A stretch of DNA of 64,000 nt from assembly GCF_002940665.1 (NCBI RefSeq), contig NZ_MIGY01000002.1, positions 620,001 through 684,000 on the forward strand. The letters are read 5' to 3'. A model generated the notes under the pieces. It was not told where the DNA came from. It was given only the letters and a program-made list of their open reading frames with translations, and did no database searches. A program made the translations under genes and the position numbers. This document shows positions 9,148 to 17,800 of this stretch, piece by piece; position 1 is the first letter of the stretch, and each line of letters starts with the position of its first letter. Source of the DNA: Xanthomonas arboricola. Lineage in GTDB: Bacteria > Pseudomonadota > Gammaproteobacteria > Xanthomonadales > Xanthomonadaceae.

Positions 9148-11477
9148 ATCCCCACTTCTCCGCTTTCATCAAGCTCGGAATGGAGCTGGCCGCGACGCAT
9201 GGGGTTCCTTGGGAAATTCCTCTGGACCAGAGCGGCACGGCGATCAAAGGGTATGACTGGGACCTCACTGCGTTAGCAGGAGGCGTCGCACCCAAGCATC
9301 GCTTGCGCCACTTCAGTTCGGAACGTTCGGCACTTGAGGCGCTCAACGCAGCCCACTCTTCTAACGGGCTGCCGGTTCTGCCTGCTCGCACTTTTTCGCC
9401 CGCATGGCAAGACCTCATCAAAGCTGCCGTCATGGAGCAGCTATTTGTTCGCCGCAATTCGTTCGGTCACATCGCCAACAACGTGGTACGTCCCTTGCGC
9501 GTGATCGCTACATGCGCGGGAGGCACCGAGCCGTGGGGTGTCACTGTTGACGAGATGGCTCTCGCGGTTCGTACCGGCAACAGCATCCAGGCATCCGGCA
9601 AGCTTGGCGACTTGATCGCGGGACTGACCAAGGTGTTGTTTGATACCAACCACTTGGCCGATGTGGGACCGCTCTACCCTGCCCTCGCCGCCGCCCGTCT
9701 CCAGCCCAGAGCCACTCGGCGGTCCAAATTTCTCAATTCTCAAGCGGAGATTCGGCACAACCTGGAAGAACGCAAACGCGCTGAGCGCCTACCCGAACGT
9801 CGCGCGTTCTGGGAGTTGGTTCGGATCGTCATGACCGAGCAGCCCCAGACCTTCGTGGACGAACTGCGCTTTGCAGCCATTCGGATCATGATCTTGACGG
9901 GCTTCCGAATTGGAGAGGCCACGCTCCTTCCCGCTGAGTGGCGAACGGACCGGCACTACTACGACTCGAAGCAGCGGCCTGCCGGGGAGCTAGGTGGGTA
10001 TTCCCAATCGCTCATGATCCGACACTTCGCCGAAAAGCAGCAGGCAAAGAATGCTGATAGCAAGGTGCTCATCGCCAGGACTCATTACGTTCCCCAGATG
10101 TTCGAGGAGATCGTGAGCGAGACCTTGACCCGTGCTGCGGCAATCACCAACCCGCTACGAAACACGCTGAGGAAGCAGACTGAAACAGGGCGGGTTTTGC
10201 CAGACTTCGCGCTCAGTGAGCTGGTGCCGACCACGAAAATCTACACCCGCCTCTCCGGAAACGCCTTCTGGTTAGACCTGGCCGAGGACAAAAAGCGGTA
10301 TTGGATGCATAAGTGCCGTCAGAACTATTCTGCTGATTGCTTCGACGAGCTCCACAAGGTTCAAGAGAGCTTGAACGCTAGTTTTCAAGGTGAAATGAGT
10401 GCGACCGCTCGCATGTACTTTCGCCGGATGGCGCGATTTGAGGCCAAAGATGGTGGCGCATTGGTGCTGAGAGACGTTGAAGGCAGGGCAGTCTCACCCA
10501 ACGGAAGGCGCGACATGAGCAAGGTCTTCGTGAGAATCGGAGATCTTGAAAATTACCTTCGTGTCGCGGCAGGCTCAAAGTTGCCGGACACCGAGCTTTT
10601 CAGTCTGACCGATCGCAGCTTTGCTTCCTGGGAATTTCTTTTCTTGCATCCGAAACGATCCTTGGCTGAGGAGCGAAACAATGGAGTCTGCGATGTCACC
10701 CGATACGTCTCCGTTGGTCGGCCTGATACAAGCTTGGTCAATCTTTCCCTTGGCGAGCAGAAGTCCCGTGACACGTTGTTCAAACGGTATGGGCAATCTG
10801 ACGACGACAAGGACCTGGTACTCACCTCCCACACCCTGCGTCACCTACAGAACACCGAGCTTTTCCGTCTCGGCGTGGCCGACACCATCATCTCCAAACG
10901 CTTCAATCGCCGCAGCATGGCCCAAAGCTACGAGTACGATCATCGCAGCCTGGCGGAAGAGCTGGATCAACTCGAACTGCCTGCAGACGTGGAAATGGCG
11001 CTCGGCGAGAAAGCCAGCACTGTCGCGAAGATGATCCAATCCGGGAAAGCCAGCGGTCCAATCGTGGATGCGTTCAAGAAGATCCAGAGCACCGAGGGTG
11101 ACACCGCCGCGTTCGAGTTCCTGAAGGTTGAAGCGGACGGTTTTCACGCGACTCCCTACGGGCATTTCCTGAACAGCTTCACTGTCGATCCGTGTCCAAA
11201 GCATCTTGAGTGCTTTTCCGGCTGCCGCCACCTTTCGGCAACTAACTTGCCGGAGAACCGCCGTCACCTGCAGACGCTCGAACTCAAGCTTGCCGCGGCT
11301 GTCGGGACCGCTGAGGCCAAACCATCAAAGAGCATCGGTCGCACGAACCAGATTCAGCATGCCAGGGTTCGGCTTGACGGCGTGCGTACGCTCTTGGCGG
11401 CCAAGCAAGGCGAAAAGCCATTTCCCGATGGTCCCGACCTCTCCCTTCCTCGCCGCACCGGAGTCATGGATGGATAA
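9144..11477 (+). CDS. Tyrosine recombinase 3 of the trio (large)
   Basis: The protein is 777 aa, twice the usual integrase length. Box I Arg 255 lies in GFRIGEATLLP, and box II HTLRH at 563-567. The nucleophile is probably Tyr 596 or Tyr 598 in SYEYDH. About 300 residues separate box I from box II, a large insertion typical of the biggest member of Tn554-like sets (TnpB class). A Cys/His cluster near the C-terminus (DPCPKHLECFSGCRHL) may bind zinc. Translation begins at a TTG whose last two bases overlap the upstream TGA, so all three proteins appear to be made in a coupled series. Confidence 0.83.
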   Translation: MNPHFSAFIKLGMELAATHGVPWEIPLDQSGTAIKGYDWDLTALAGGVAPKHRLRHFSSERSALEALNAAHSSNGLPVLPARTFSPAWQDLIKAAVMEQLFVRRNSFGHIANNVVRPLRVIATCAGGTEPWGVTVDEMALAVRTGNSIQASGKLGDLIAGLTKVLFDTNHLADVGPLYPALAAARLQPRATRRSKFLNSQAEIRHNLEERKRAERLPERRAFWELVRIVMTEQPQTFVDELRFAAIRIMILTGFRIGEATLLPAEWRTDRHYYDSKQRPAGELGGYSQSLMIRHFAEKQQAKNADSKVLIARTHYVPQMFEEIVSETLTRAAAITNPLRNTLRKQTETGRVLPDFALSELVPTTKIYTRLSGNAFWLDLAEDKKRYWMHKCRQNYSADCFDELHKVQESLNASFQGEMSATARMYFRRMARFEAKDGGALVLRDVEGRAVSPNGRRDMSKVFVRIGDLENYLRVAAGSKLPDTELFSLTDRSFASWEFLFLHPKRSLAEERNNGVCDVTRYVSVGRPDTSLVNLSLGEQKSRDTLFKRYGQSDDDKDLVLTSHTLRHLQNTELFRLGVADTIISKRFNRRSMAQSYEYDHRSLAEELDQLELPADVEMALGEKASTVAKMIQSGKASGPIVDAFKKIQSTEGDTAAFEFLKVEADGFHATPYGHFLNSFTVDPCPKHLECFSGCRHLSATNLPENRRHLQTLELKLAAAVGTAEAKPSKSIGRTNQIQHARVRLDGVRTLLAAKQGEKPFPDGPDLSLPRRTGVMDG

Positions 11478-11967
11478 CGACAGCTTGAAAGAAACCGGAT
11501 CCGATTCTGATCCAGAAATGCGCCGAGTGCTGGAAAACCTGCTCTCGCGCGACGAGGACATTACCGCTCGGGCCGTTGCGCGATTACATCCGCGAATCAA
11601 TGCGGCATCTTCGATCACCCGGAGCGTCGAACGCAGCCACATGCTTGCGCAGTATCAGGAGCGGCAAGCCGAGTTCCGTCGTTGGCGTGGCAGGCCGGGC
11701 AAGCTCTCCGGTGTCGCTGCGGCCAGTGCCCTGGCAGATCGCGACGTGCGCATCGCCGAGCTCGAATCGCAGGTCGCCCTGCTAACGGCGTCCCACGTCG
11801 CGATGATCCGTGCCGTCGGCGAACTGGGCGGTTTCAGCAAGTGGTCGCAATTCTATGAGTCCTACCAAGCTTCGAGAAACAAGTTGGCGCAACTTGGTGC
11901 CCTTCCCAGCGCGGACCTAACTCCTTTGCGTGTCCCGAGCAGGACCAATGGAAAGCCTGAAGCCTGA
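11470..11967 (+). CDS. Small coiled-coil protein, TnpC-like accessory factor of the recombinase set
   Basis: The 165-aa protein starts at an ATG inside the last codons of recombinase 3 (8-nt overlap). An N-terminal helical segment is followed by a GRPGKLSG basic linker and a predicted coiled coil (DRDVRIAELESQVALLTASH). Position, size and coiled coil match the TnpC-type protein that follows the recombinases in Tn554-like elements and influences their recombination. Homology itself is inferred, since I could not run a search. Confidence 0.62.
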   Translation: MDNDSLKETGSDSDPEMRRVLENLLSRDEDITARAVARLHPRINAASSITRSVERSHMLAQYQERQAEFRRWRGRPGKLSGVAAASALADRDVRIAELESQVALLTASHVAMIRAVGELGGFSKWSQFYESYQASRNKLAQLGALPSADLTPLRVPSRTNGKPEA

Positions 11968-12031
11968 CTATGCCAGCGTGAGAAAAATTTGGCGCCCGGT
12001 CGCGAGAGATCTATGCGACGCCGGATGACCA

Positions 12032-12295
12032 CTACAAGCCGGCAAGCTCGAGAACTTCTGAGACCTTGACCTTTAGCCCATCGGCGAGGCGTGCCAAGGT
12101 CCCTATGGTGATGTTCTTCTCGCCTCTTTCGATGGAGCTGTAGTACGCCCGGTGCATCGAAATTGAGTCCGCGAACCCCTCTTGGCTAAGGCCAGCCGAA
12201 CTCCTGAGGCTACGCAGGGCGGCGCCCAATCGAGCGGCAAACTTGTCGTCAGTCATCTGACAAGGATTTGGCCTTGCTACTTCTGTAGCTACCAC
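12032..12295 (-). CDS. XRE/Cro-family HTH regulator
   Basis: The 87-aa protein is essentially one XRE DNA-binding domain: LGAALRSLRSSAGLSQEGFA (first helices), then MHRAYYSSIERGEKNITIGT (recognition helix) and a leucine-rich end LARLADGLKVKVSEVL. It starts at a GTG at 12295; an ATG at 12256 (MTDDKFAARLG) is an equally plausible start. It is divergent from a three-gene set of small proteins and probably represses that set and itself through the palindrome between them. It converges with the recombinase operon. Confidence 0.84.
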   Translation of the reverse strand: MVATEVARPNPCQMTDDKFAARLGAALRSLRSSAGLSQEGFADSISMHRAYYSSIERGEKNITIGTLARLADGLKVKVSEVLELAGL

Positions 12296-12311
12296 CTCAT
12301 AGGTAGACTAC
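12285..12311. promoter_or_regulatory. Imperfect palindrome, probable XRE operator
   Basis: GTAGCTACC at 12285-12293 faces AGGTAGACTAC at 12301-12311 across the start of the XRE gene. The arms pair GTAG/CTAC and TACC/GGTA. Its position over the divergent promoter fits autoregulation by the XRE protein; that is inference. Confidence 0.4.
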
Positions 12312-12338
12312 ATATATGTATCAGTCGATTGCCAGCCC

Positions 12339-12692
12339 ATGCCGCTTCTACTGCTCGATTCTGAACTTGACGTCCTTATCCAATTTGAAGCTCCGGATCA
12401 TGTGCTTGCTGCACTTCACGAGCAGTGGGCTCGACTCTTGCACGAGCCAGAGCGCGAGATCTTCGTGGCACAAGTCACCCGACGATTGCTTCCTGTTCTT
12501 CTTGACTGTCTAGACTGGGATCTCAAGACGCCAACTCCGGCCCAAATCTCCTTTGCAACTTCAGTTGCCAAACAGCTCGGGATTGATCTACCGGCGGACG
12601 TGCTTCAACGTAGAAGTGCGATGGGAGAATTCCTCGACAGCTATGGACCTATCCGGCGTCGCGCGAGATATACACAGGGGCAACGCGCATGA
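12339..12692 (+). CDS. Hypothetical protein (117 aa) with a C-terminal PTxxQxxxA-type mini-domain
   Basis: I do not recognise the full protein. The N-terminal 55 residues are predicted helical and acidic or hydrophobic. The C-terminal part (TPTPAQISFATSVAKQLG, then LPADVLQRRSAMGEFLD) resembles the short PTxxQ...A...LG...LP mini-domain that ends various plasmid and mobile-element proteins. It is the first gene of a three-gene set divergent from the XRE regulator and overlaps the next gene by 4 nt (ATGA). GC is lower than in the core genes. Confidence 0.5.
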   Translation: MPLLLLDSELDVLIQFEAPDHVLAALHEQWARLLHEPEREIFVAQVTRRLLPVLLDCLDWDLKTPTPAQISFATSVAKQLGIDLPADVLQRRSAMGEFLDSYGPIRRRARYTQGQRA

Positions 12693-13009
12693 CAAATGAG
12701 CCACCAAATTCCGATGGCCAGTCGAAGGTCGACGATCAGCGGCTAAGCGCAGATGTACTCCCTTTCAGGCTGAAGGGTGAAGTCAGCGACTACGACGCTA
12801 GGGACATAAAGGCGCTTGAAGGGCTCGAGAAGATGCGCAAGCGTTCTGATGTGACTTGGCTTGGAGAGAGCGCAGTACCTATCGCAGTGCTACACGAGCT
12901 CTCTCATATCCTAGACAATCACCCGGAGCTTCGAGCAATGAGGATCCTCGACCACAATGGCCACGAAATGACCCTGTGGACCGGAGATCTTCCGAATGGA
13001 TATGGCTAG
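12689..13009 (+). CDS. Hypothetical protein (106 aa) containing an HExxH-like HELSH
   Basis: I do not recognise this protein. It has a charged N-terminus, then IAVLHELSHILDNHPELRAM, in which HELSH matches the HExxH zinc-protease pattern, and a downstream HNGHEMTLW. At 106 aa it is short for a protease, and the motif may be coincidental. It is translationally coupled to the upstream gene (ATGA overlap) and is followed after 40 nt by a DEDDh exonuclease gene. Confidence 0.5.
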   Translation: MTNEPPNSDGQSKVDDQRLSADVLPFRLKGEVSDYDARDIKALEGLEKMRKRSDVTWLGESAVPIAVLHELSHILDNHPELRAMRILDHNGHEMTLWTGDLPNGYG

Positions 13010-13049
13010 TTCTTTTTTCGATTAAGCATCATCGAATAGTAGGAAGTGC

Positions 13050-13547
13050 ATGCGATTATTCCTGGATTGCGAATGGGCAGATGTGCTTGAGGCGGAACTG
13101 GTTAGCATCGCCTTGGTCGGCGAAGACGGGTCGAGCTTCTTTTATGCCGAGTGCGAGCAGCTTCCTGCACCTGCGCCCTTATTCGTGCAGCAGACTGTCT
13201 ACCCGCTCCTGGAGCGTGGCGTAGCTGCAATGAGTGCCCTAGCCCTAACCCGGGCGCTTCGCAATTTCGTTGGTGCCGCATCAAACCCAATCGTTGTCGC
13301 AGACTATCCGCTGGACTTCGAGTTATTTCGTAGTGCACTGGATGGCACTGGCCTACTGGCCAGCGAGAGAATGGATCTAGGCCCTGCGCCAGATTTTGAA
13401 ATGCAACTGGCTACCGGCTATTCATTGCAAGCGGCTATAGAAGCCAGGTTTTCTACCGATCCAATGGTCGCGGCTCATAGGCACCACGCGCTGGTTGATG
13501 CACGAGTGCTTCGGGATGCGTGGCTTAGTTTGAGAACAAACAGCTGA
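13050..13547 (+). CDS. Small DEDDh-type 3'-5' exonuclease (RNase H fold)
   Basis: The protein is 165 aa. Motif I is LFLDCEWADVLEAEL (Asp and Glu as DxE); a mid-protein IVVADYPLDFELF supplies the motif II Asp, and HHALVDARVLRDAW gives the motif III His and Asp (HxALxDA). This is the layout of short exoribonuclease-like DEDDh domains that act on RNA or DNA 3' ends with two metal ions. It is the last gene of the three-gene set and could be its effector. Substrate is unknown. Confidence 0.68.
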   Translation: MRLFLDCEWADVLEAELVSIALVGEDGSSFFYAECEQLPAPAPLFVQQTVYPLLERGVAAMSALALTRALRNFVGAASNPIVVADYPLDFELFRSALDGTGLLASERMDLGPAPDFEMQLATGYSLQAAIEARFSTDPMVAAHRHHALVDARVLRDAWLSLRTNS

Positions 13548-13762
13548 GAACCCAGGGCTTTTGGAGCCCCTTTTCTCGCGCAGGTTCATCGGCTGGTCCG
13601 TCAGGCCGCCGCTTCATCGCGAACTGGTTGTTGGGGCTGTGATGTGTCTGACTACATAGAGGGGTTCTACAATTGCACACGCAGCCACAGCATCCTTGGT
13701 GGCGTCAGTGCGAAGTTCGAGGCGAGTTAGCGACGCCGTCGATCAGGTATCCATTAAAGAGC

Positions 13763-13909
13763 TTAGAGCGGCTAACAAAACGTAGCGAGCAGTCGTCAGG
13801 TGGGTGCGGACGGCGCGGAGGAACCGGAGTGTACGTGGGTACATGCCGATTCCGAGCACCGGCCGCGCCCGCCTGGCGGCTGCGCAGCAGTTTTGATAGC
13901 TGCTCTTAG
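13763..13909. repeat. MITE-like dispersed repeat, copy B (inverted relative to copy A)
   Basis: The reverse complement matches 2825-2970, including the GCTCGGAATCGGCATGTACC-type centre and GCTCGCTACGTTTTGTTAGC near one end. Terminal inverted repeats read TTAGAGCGGCTAACAAAAC on the left, and TAAGAGCAGCTATCAAAAC as the reverse complement of the right end (16 of 19 identical). It sits in the 486-bp gap between the exonuclease and the antitoxin gene; the rest of that gap holds no gene I can support. Confidence 0.72.
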
Positions 13910-13999
13910 AACCCTGCACGCTGGCGCACCATCTCTCTGCGGGCCGCAACGGCCAGCGATCTGCGACGCAGCCCCGAACCGGCATTTGACTTGCGGCCA

Positions 14000-14022
14000 T
14001 TGTACGGTATTATTCCGTACAA
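14000..14022. promoter_or_regulatory. Palindromic operator of the DUF1778/GNAT toxin-antitoxin operon
   Basis: TTGTACGG and CCGTACAA are perfect 8-bp inverted arms around TATTATT, 11 bp upstream of the antitoxin ATG. Ribbon-helix-helix antitoxins of this class bind such palindromes for conditional autoregulation. An AAGGAG ribosome-binding site follows at 14021-14026. Confidence 0.65.
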
Positions 14023-14033
14023 GGAGAGCCACC

Positions 14034-14297
14034 ATGACCACTGCCGCCGCCCGTCTCGATCTACGCCTTAACCCCACGGACAAGGCGCGTATTACCCGCG
14101 CCGCCGATCTGCGAGGCGTGCCGCTGTCCGCTTTCGTGCGTGATGCGGTACTGCGCGAAGCTGAGAACGTCATGGCGGCGGAACTGACCGTCACCCTGTC
14201 ATCGGAAGAGTCCCGACGTTTCCTCAAGGCGCTGGATGCTCCTTTCCAGGCCAACGCCAAGCTGAAGAAAGCCCTCGCCCGCGTCGCGCAGGTCTAA
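14034..14297 (+). CDS. DUF1778 (TacA-type) antitoxin
   Basis: The 87-aa protein opens with a ribbon-helix-helix DNA-binding part (ARLDLRLNPTDKARITRAAD, then RGVPLSAFVRDAVLREAE), the DUF1778 pattern. Its C-terminal region (LSSEESRRFLKALDAPFQAN) is the segment that wraps and neutralises the partner acetyltransferase. The ATG at 14034 follows AAGGAGAGCC. The toxin gene begins 12 nt after the stop. Confidence 0.88.
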   Translation: MTTAAARLDLRLNPTDKARITRAADLRGVPLSAFVRDAVLREAENVMAAELTVTLSSEESRRFLKALDAPFQANAKLKKALARVAQV

Positions 14298-14309
14298 CAG
14301 GCCTAATAC

Positions 14310-14807
14310 GTGCTCGTTGTCGAGCAACTCAAACCCAAGCGGCATGATCGCGAGGGGTTTGCGTGTGGCGAGCCCACGCTGGATGCCTACCTGCAGCAGC
14401 AGGCCGCCCAGCACCATCGCGCCGGCATCAGCACTACGCACGTCCTAGTGGATGACACAAAACCGGCCTGCATCCTCGGCTACTACAGCCTGTCCGCTGC
14501 CCAACTCCTGCTGACCGACTTGCAGGAGGCGGATCGCAAGCACCTGCCCAACTACCCGGTGCCGGCGATCCGGATGGGGCGGCTGGCTGTCTCAGCCAGT
14601 GAGCAGGGTAAGGGGCACGGTGACTACCTGCTTGCGCATGCCGTGGCGCGCTGCCTGGGGCTGCGCGAGCAACTTGGGGTGCGCGTGCTGCTTGTGGATG
14701 CACTGCATGAGAAGGCCGCCCGTTTCTATCGCGCCTATGGCTTCCGGGAAGGCGCGGCGAATTCGCATACGTTGTATTTGTCGTTGGGGAAGATGATCGC
14801 GCCGTGA
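14310..14807 (+). CDS. GNAT acetyltransferase toxin (TacT-type)
   Basis: TacT-type toxins acetylate the amino group of charged aminoacyl-tRNAs and so stop translation. The 165-aa protein has the class features: an N-terminal FACGEPTLDAYLQQQA stretch, a GYYSLS strand, IRMGRLAVSASEQGKGHGDYLL with the acetyl-CoA P-loop (Q-G-K-G-H-G), and a conserved RFYRAYGF near the C-terminus. It starts with GTG at 14310. Paired with the DUF1778 antitoxin, it forms a complete type II module. Confidence 0.88.
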   Translation: MLVVEQLKPKRHDREGFACGEPTLDAYLQQQAAQHHRAGISTTHVLVDDTKPACILGYYSLSAAQLLLTDLQEADRKHLPNYPVPAIRMGRLAVSASEQGKGHGDYLLAHAVARCLGLREQLGVRVLLVDALHEKAARFYRAYGFREGAANSHTLYLSLGKMIAP

Positions 14808-14856
14808 TCGTGTCGACGGGACCAACGCCATTTAAGTGATTGCTCTAGGGGAAGCT

Positions 14857-17800
14857 ATGCCGCGCATTTTCGACAATATTGAAAAACCACTACTACCCGC
14901 ATTGCAGGAAACGCTGAAAGTCGCCGAGCGCGCTGACTTTTGTGTAGGCTACTTCAACTTGCGTGGTTGGCGTCATCTGGCCGCCCATGTGGACCGATGG
15001 GCCGGCGGCGACGGGCAGTGCTGCCGCCTTCTGGTTGGCATGCATGTCTCCCCAAGCGATGAACTGCGCCAGGCGCTTCGCACGCGAGAAGGCGAGGAAC
15101 TACTCGACAACCAAACAGCGCTTCGTGAGAAGCGTCGGATCGCTGAAGAGTTTCGCGAGCAACTGACGTTCGGGGCACCAACCAACAATGATGAAGCCGC
15201 GCTTCAGCAGCTCTCCGCACAAATCCGTGCAGGGAAGCTGGTTGTAAAGGTCTATCTGCGTCACCCACTCCACGCGAAGCTCTATCTATTGCACCGGCAG
15301 GACGCTAACAATCCTGTAACAGGTTTCCTCGGGAGCTCGAACCTTACGGCGGCCGGCCTGGCCAAGCAGGGAGAGCTAAACGTGGACGTGCTGGAGCATG
15401 ACGCGTGCAACAAGCTGGTCGCCTGGTTCGAGGATCGCTGGAGTGATCGCTGGTGTCTCGATATTTCCAAAGAACTTGCCGACATCATCGATGAGAGTTG
15501 GGCAGGGGAACGTTTGGTTCCGCCTTACCAAGTCTATCTCAAGATGGCATACCACTTGGCGCAGGAAGCGCGGGCTGGCCTTTCCGAGTTCCGCATTCCT
15601 TCTGTTTTCGGCGATACGTTGTTCGACTTCCAAGTGGCGGCAGTCAAGATTGCCGCTCATCACTTGAACAAACGCGGTGGCGTCCTGATTGGCGATGTCG
15701 TCGGCCTTGGAAAGTCGATGATGGCCACCGCGCTGGCCAAGGTTTTTGAGGACGACTACCACACTGAAACGCTGATCATCTGCCCCAAGAATCTGGTGTC
15801 GATGTGGGAAGACTACGCACATCGATATAGCTTGCATGCAAAGGTGCTGCCACTATCCAGGGTCATCACCGAGTTGCCGGAGAAGACGCGGCGTTATCGA
15901 TTGGTTCTGATCGACGAATCACATAACTTGCGCAACAAGGAAGGCCGGCGCTGGAAGGTCATCCGCGAATATATCGAGCGAAACGAGAGCCTGACCGTTC
16001 TTCTTTCGGCAACACCGTACAACAAGACCTACCTTGATCTTTCGGCGCAGTTGGCGCTGTTCCTCAACGAAGATGCCGACATCGGTATCCGGCCGGAAAA
16101 GCTGCTGGCTGAACTAGGTGGAGAGCACGAATTCATCCGTCGCCATCAATGTGGCGTGCGCTCTCTAGCAGCATTCGAAAAGAGTGATATCCCGGATGAC
16201 TGGCGCGACCTTATGCGCCTTTATATGGTGCGCCGTACCCGCGGCTTCATCATGCAGCACTACGCCCAGGAAGACGTACGCGGAAAATACCTCCTGTTCT
16301 CGGATGGGCGGAAATCCTATTTCCCCAAACGACTGCCAAAAAACCTCTCCTTCAAGATTGACGATGCCAATCCCGGCGATCCTTATGCGCGCTTCTACAG
16401 CGAACCGGTCGTCAATGCGATCAATGAACTGATCCTGCCGCGCTATGGGTTGGGTAATTACATCGCACCAAGGCCGAAATCGCCGCCCACACAGAATCAA
16501 GCACAGGTCATCGAGGGCTTGTCGCGTGCCGGTACTCGCTTGATGGGTTTCTGTCGCACTAATCTGTTCAAGCGACTTGAAAGTGCCGGCCCGGCATTCA
16601 TTCTGTCCATCGAACGGCACATCCTGCGAAATTTCATTGTTTTGCATGCCATCGAAAATGGACTCGATATTCCGTTGGGAACGCAAGGTGCGGAACTGCT
16701 CGACACTCGGCACTACGACGAAGACAGAGATAGCCTGCTGACTGACGACAACGGCGATGAGGACACGTCAGATATCGCCGCCACCAACGGGTTGCGCATG
16801 GAAGCAGATTACCGCGCACGTGCTGCAAAGGCGTACGAGGCTTATAGCGGCCCACTCAAGAGTCGGTTCAAATGGTTGCCAGGCTCACTTTTCATAAAGG
16901 CATTGGCCAACGATCTGCAAGCCGATGCGCAGTCGTTGCTGGAATTGCTGGCCATATGCGGGGGTTGGAAGGCAGATGCAGACAGCAAGCTGGCCTCCCT
17001 GATCGAACTCATCAACCAAAAGCACCCGAAAGACAAACTTCTCGTATTCACCCAGTTCGCTGACACTGCCCGCTATCTCAAAGCACAGCTTGTCGCACGC
17101 GGCATTCAACAGATAGAAGAGGCCACCGGCCAGAGCGCCGACCCCACATCGCTTGCCTGGCGTTTTTCGCCAGAATCGAATGACAAGCGCAATCAAGTCA
17201 GCAAGGCCGATGAGCTGCGCGTGCTCATCGCCACCGACGTGCTTTCCGAGGGGCAGAACCTTCAGGATGCCCACATCATCGTCAACTACGACTTGCCTTG
17301 GGCCATTATCCGCTTGATACAGCGCGCTGGCCGTGTGGACCGTATTGGCCAGCAGTCCGACTCCATCCTGTGCTACTCCTTCGTGCCTGCTGACGGCGTG
17401 GAGCGCCTGATCAATCTCCGCGCGAGGGTCAGGCAACGCCTGATCCAGAATGCCGAGGTTGTTGGTTCGGATGAAACTTTCTTCGACGATGAAACCGATG
17501 AAGAGCTGATTCGCGATCTCTATACCGAAAAGAACGGCATCCTCGATGACGATGGCGACAGCGAGGTCGATTTGGCTTCGTATGCTTATCAAATCTGGAA
17601 GAACGCCACGGATGCCGATCCGTCGCTCGCCGCCAAGATTGAAGCGATGGCCAATGTAGTCTATGCGACCAAAGCGCACATAACCTCCCCAGCCTCACCG
17701 AAAGGCGCTTTGGTTTATATGCGTACGGCGCAGGGCAACGACGCGCTTGCTTGGATGGATGAAGCCGGCGAGGCAGTTACCCAATCCCAGCTCACCATCC

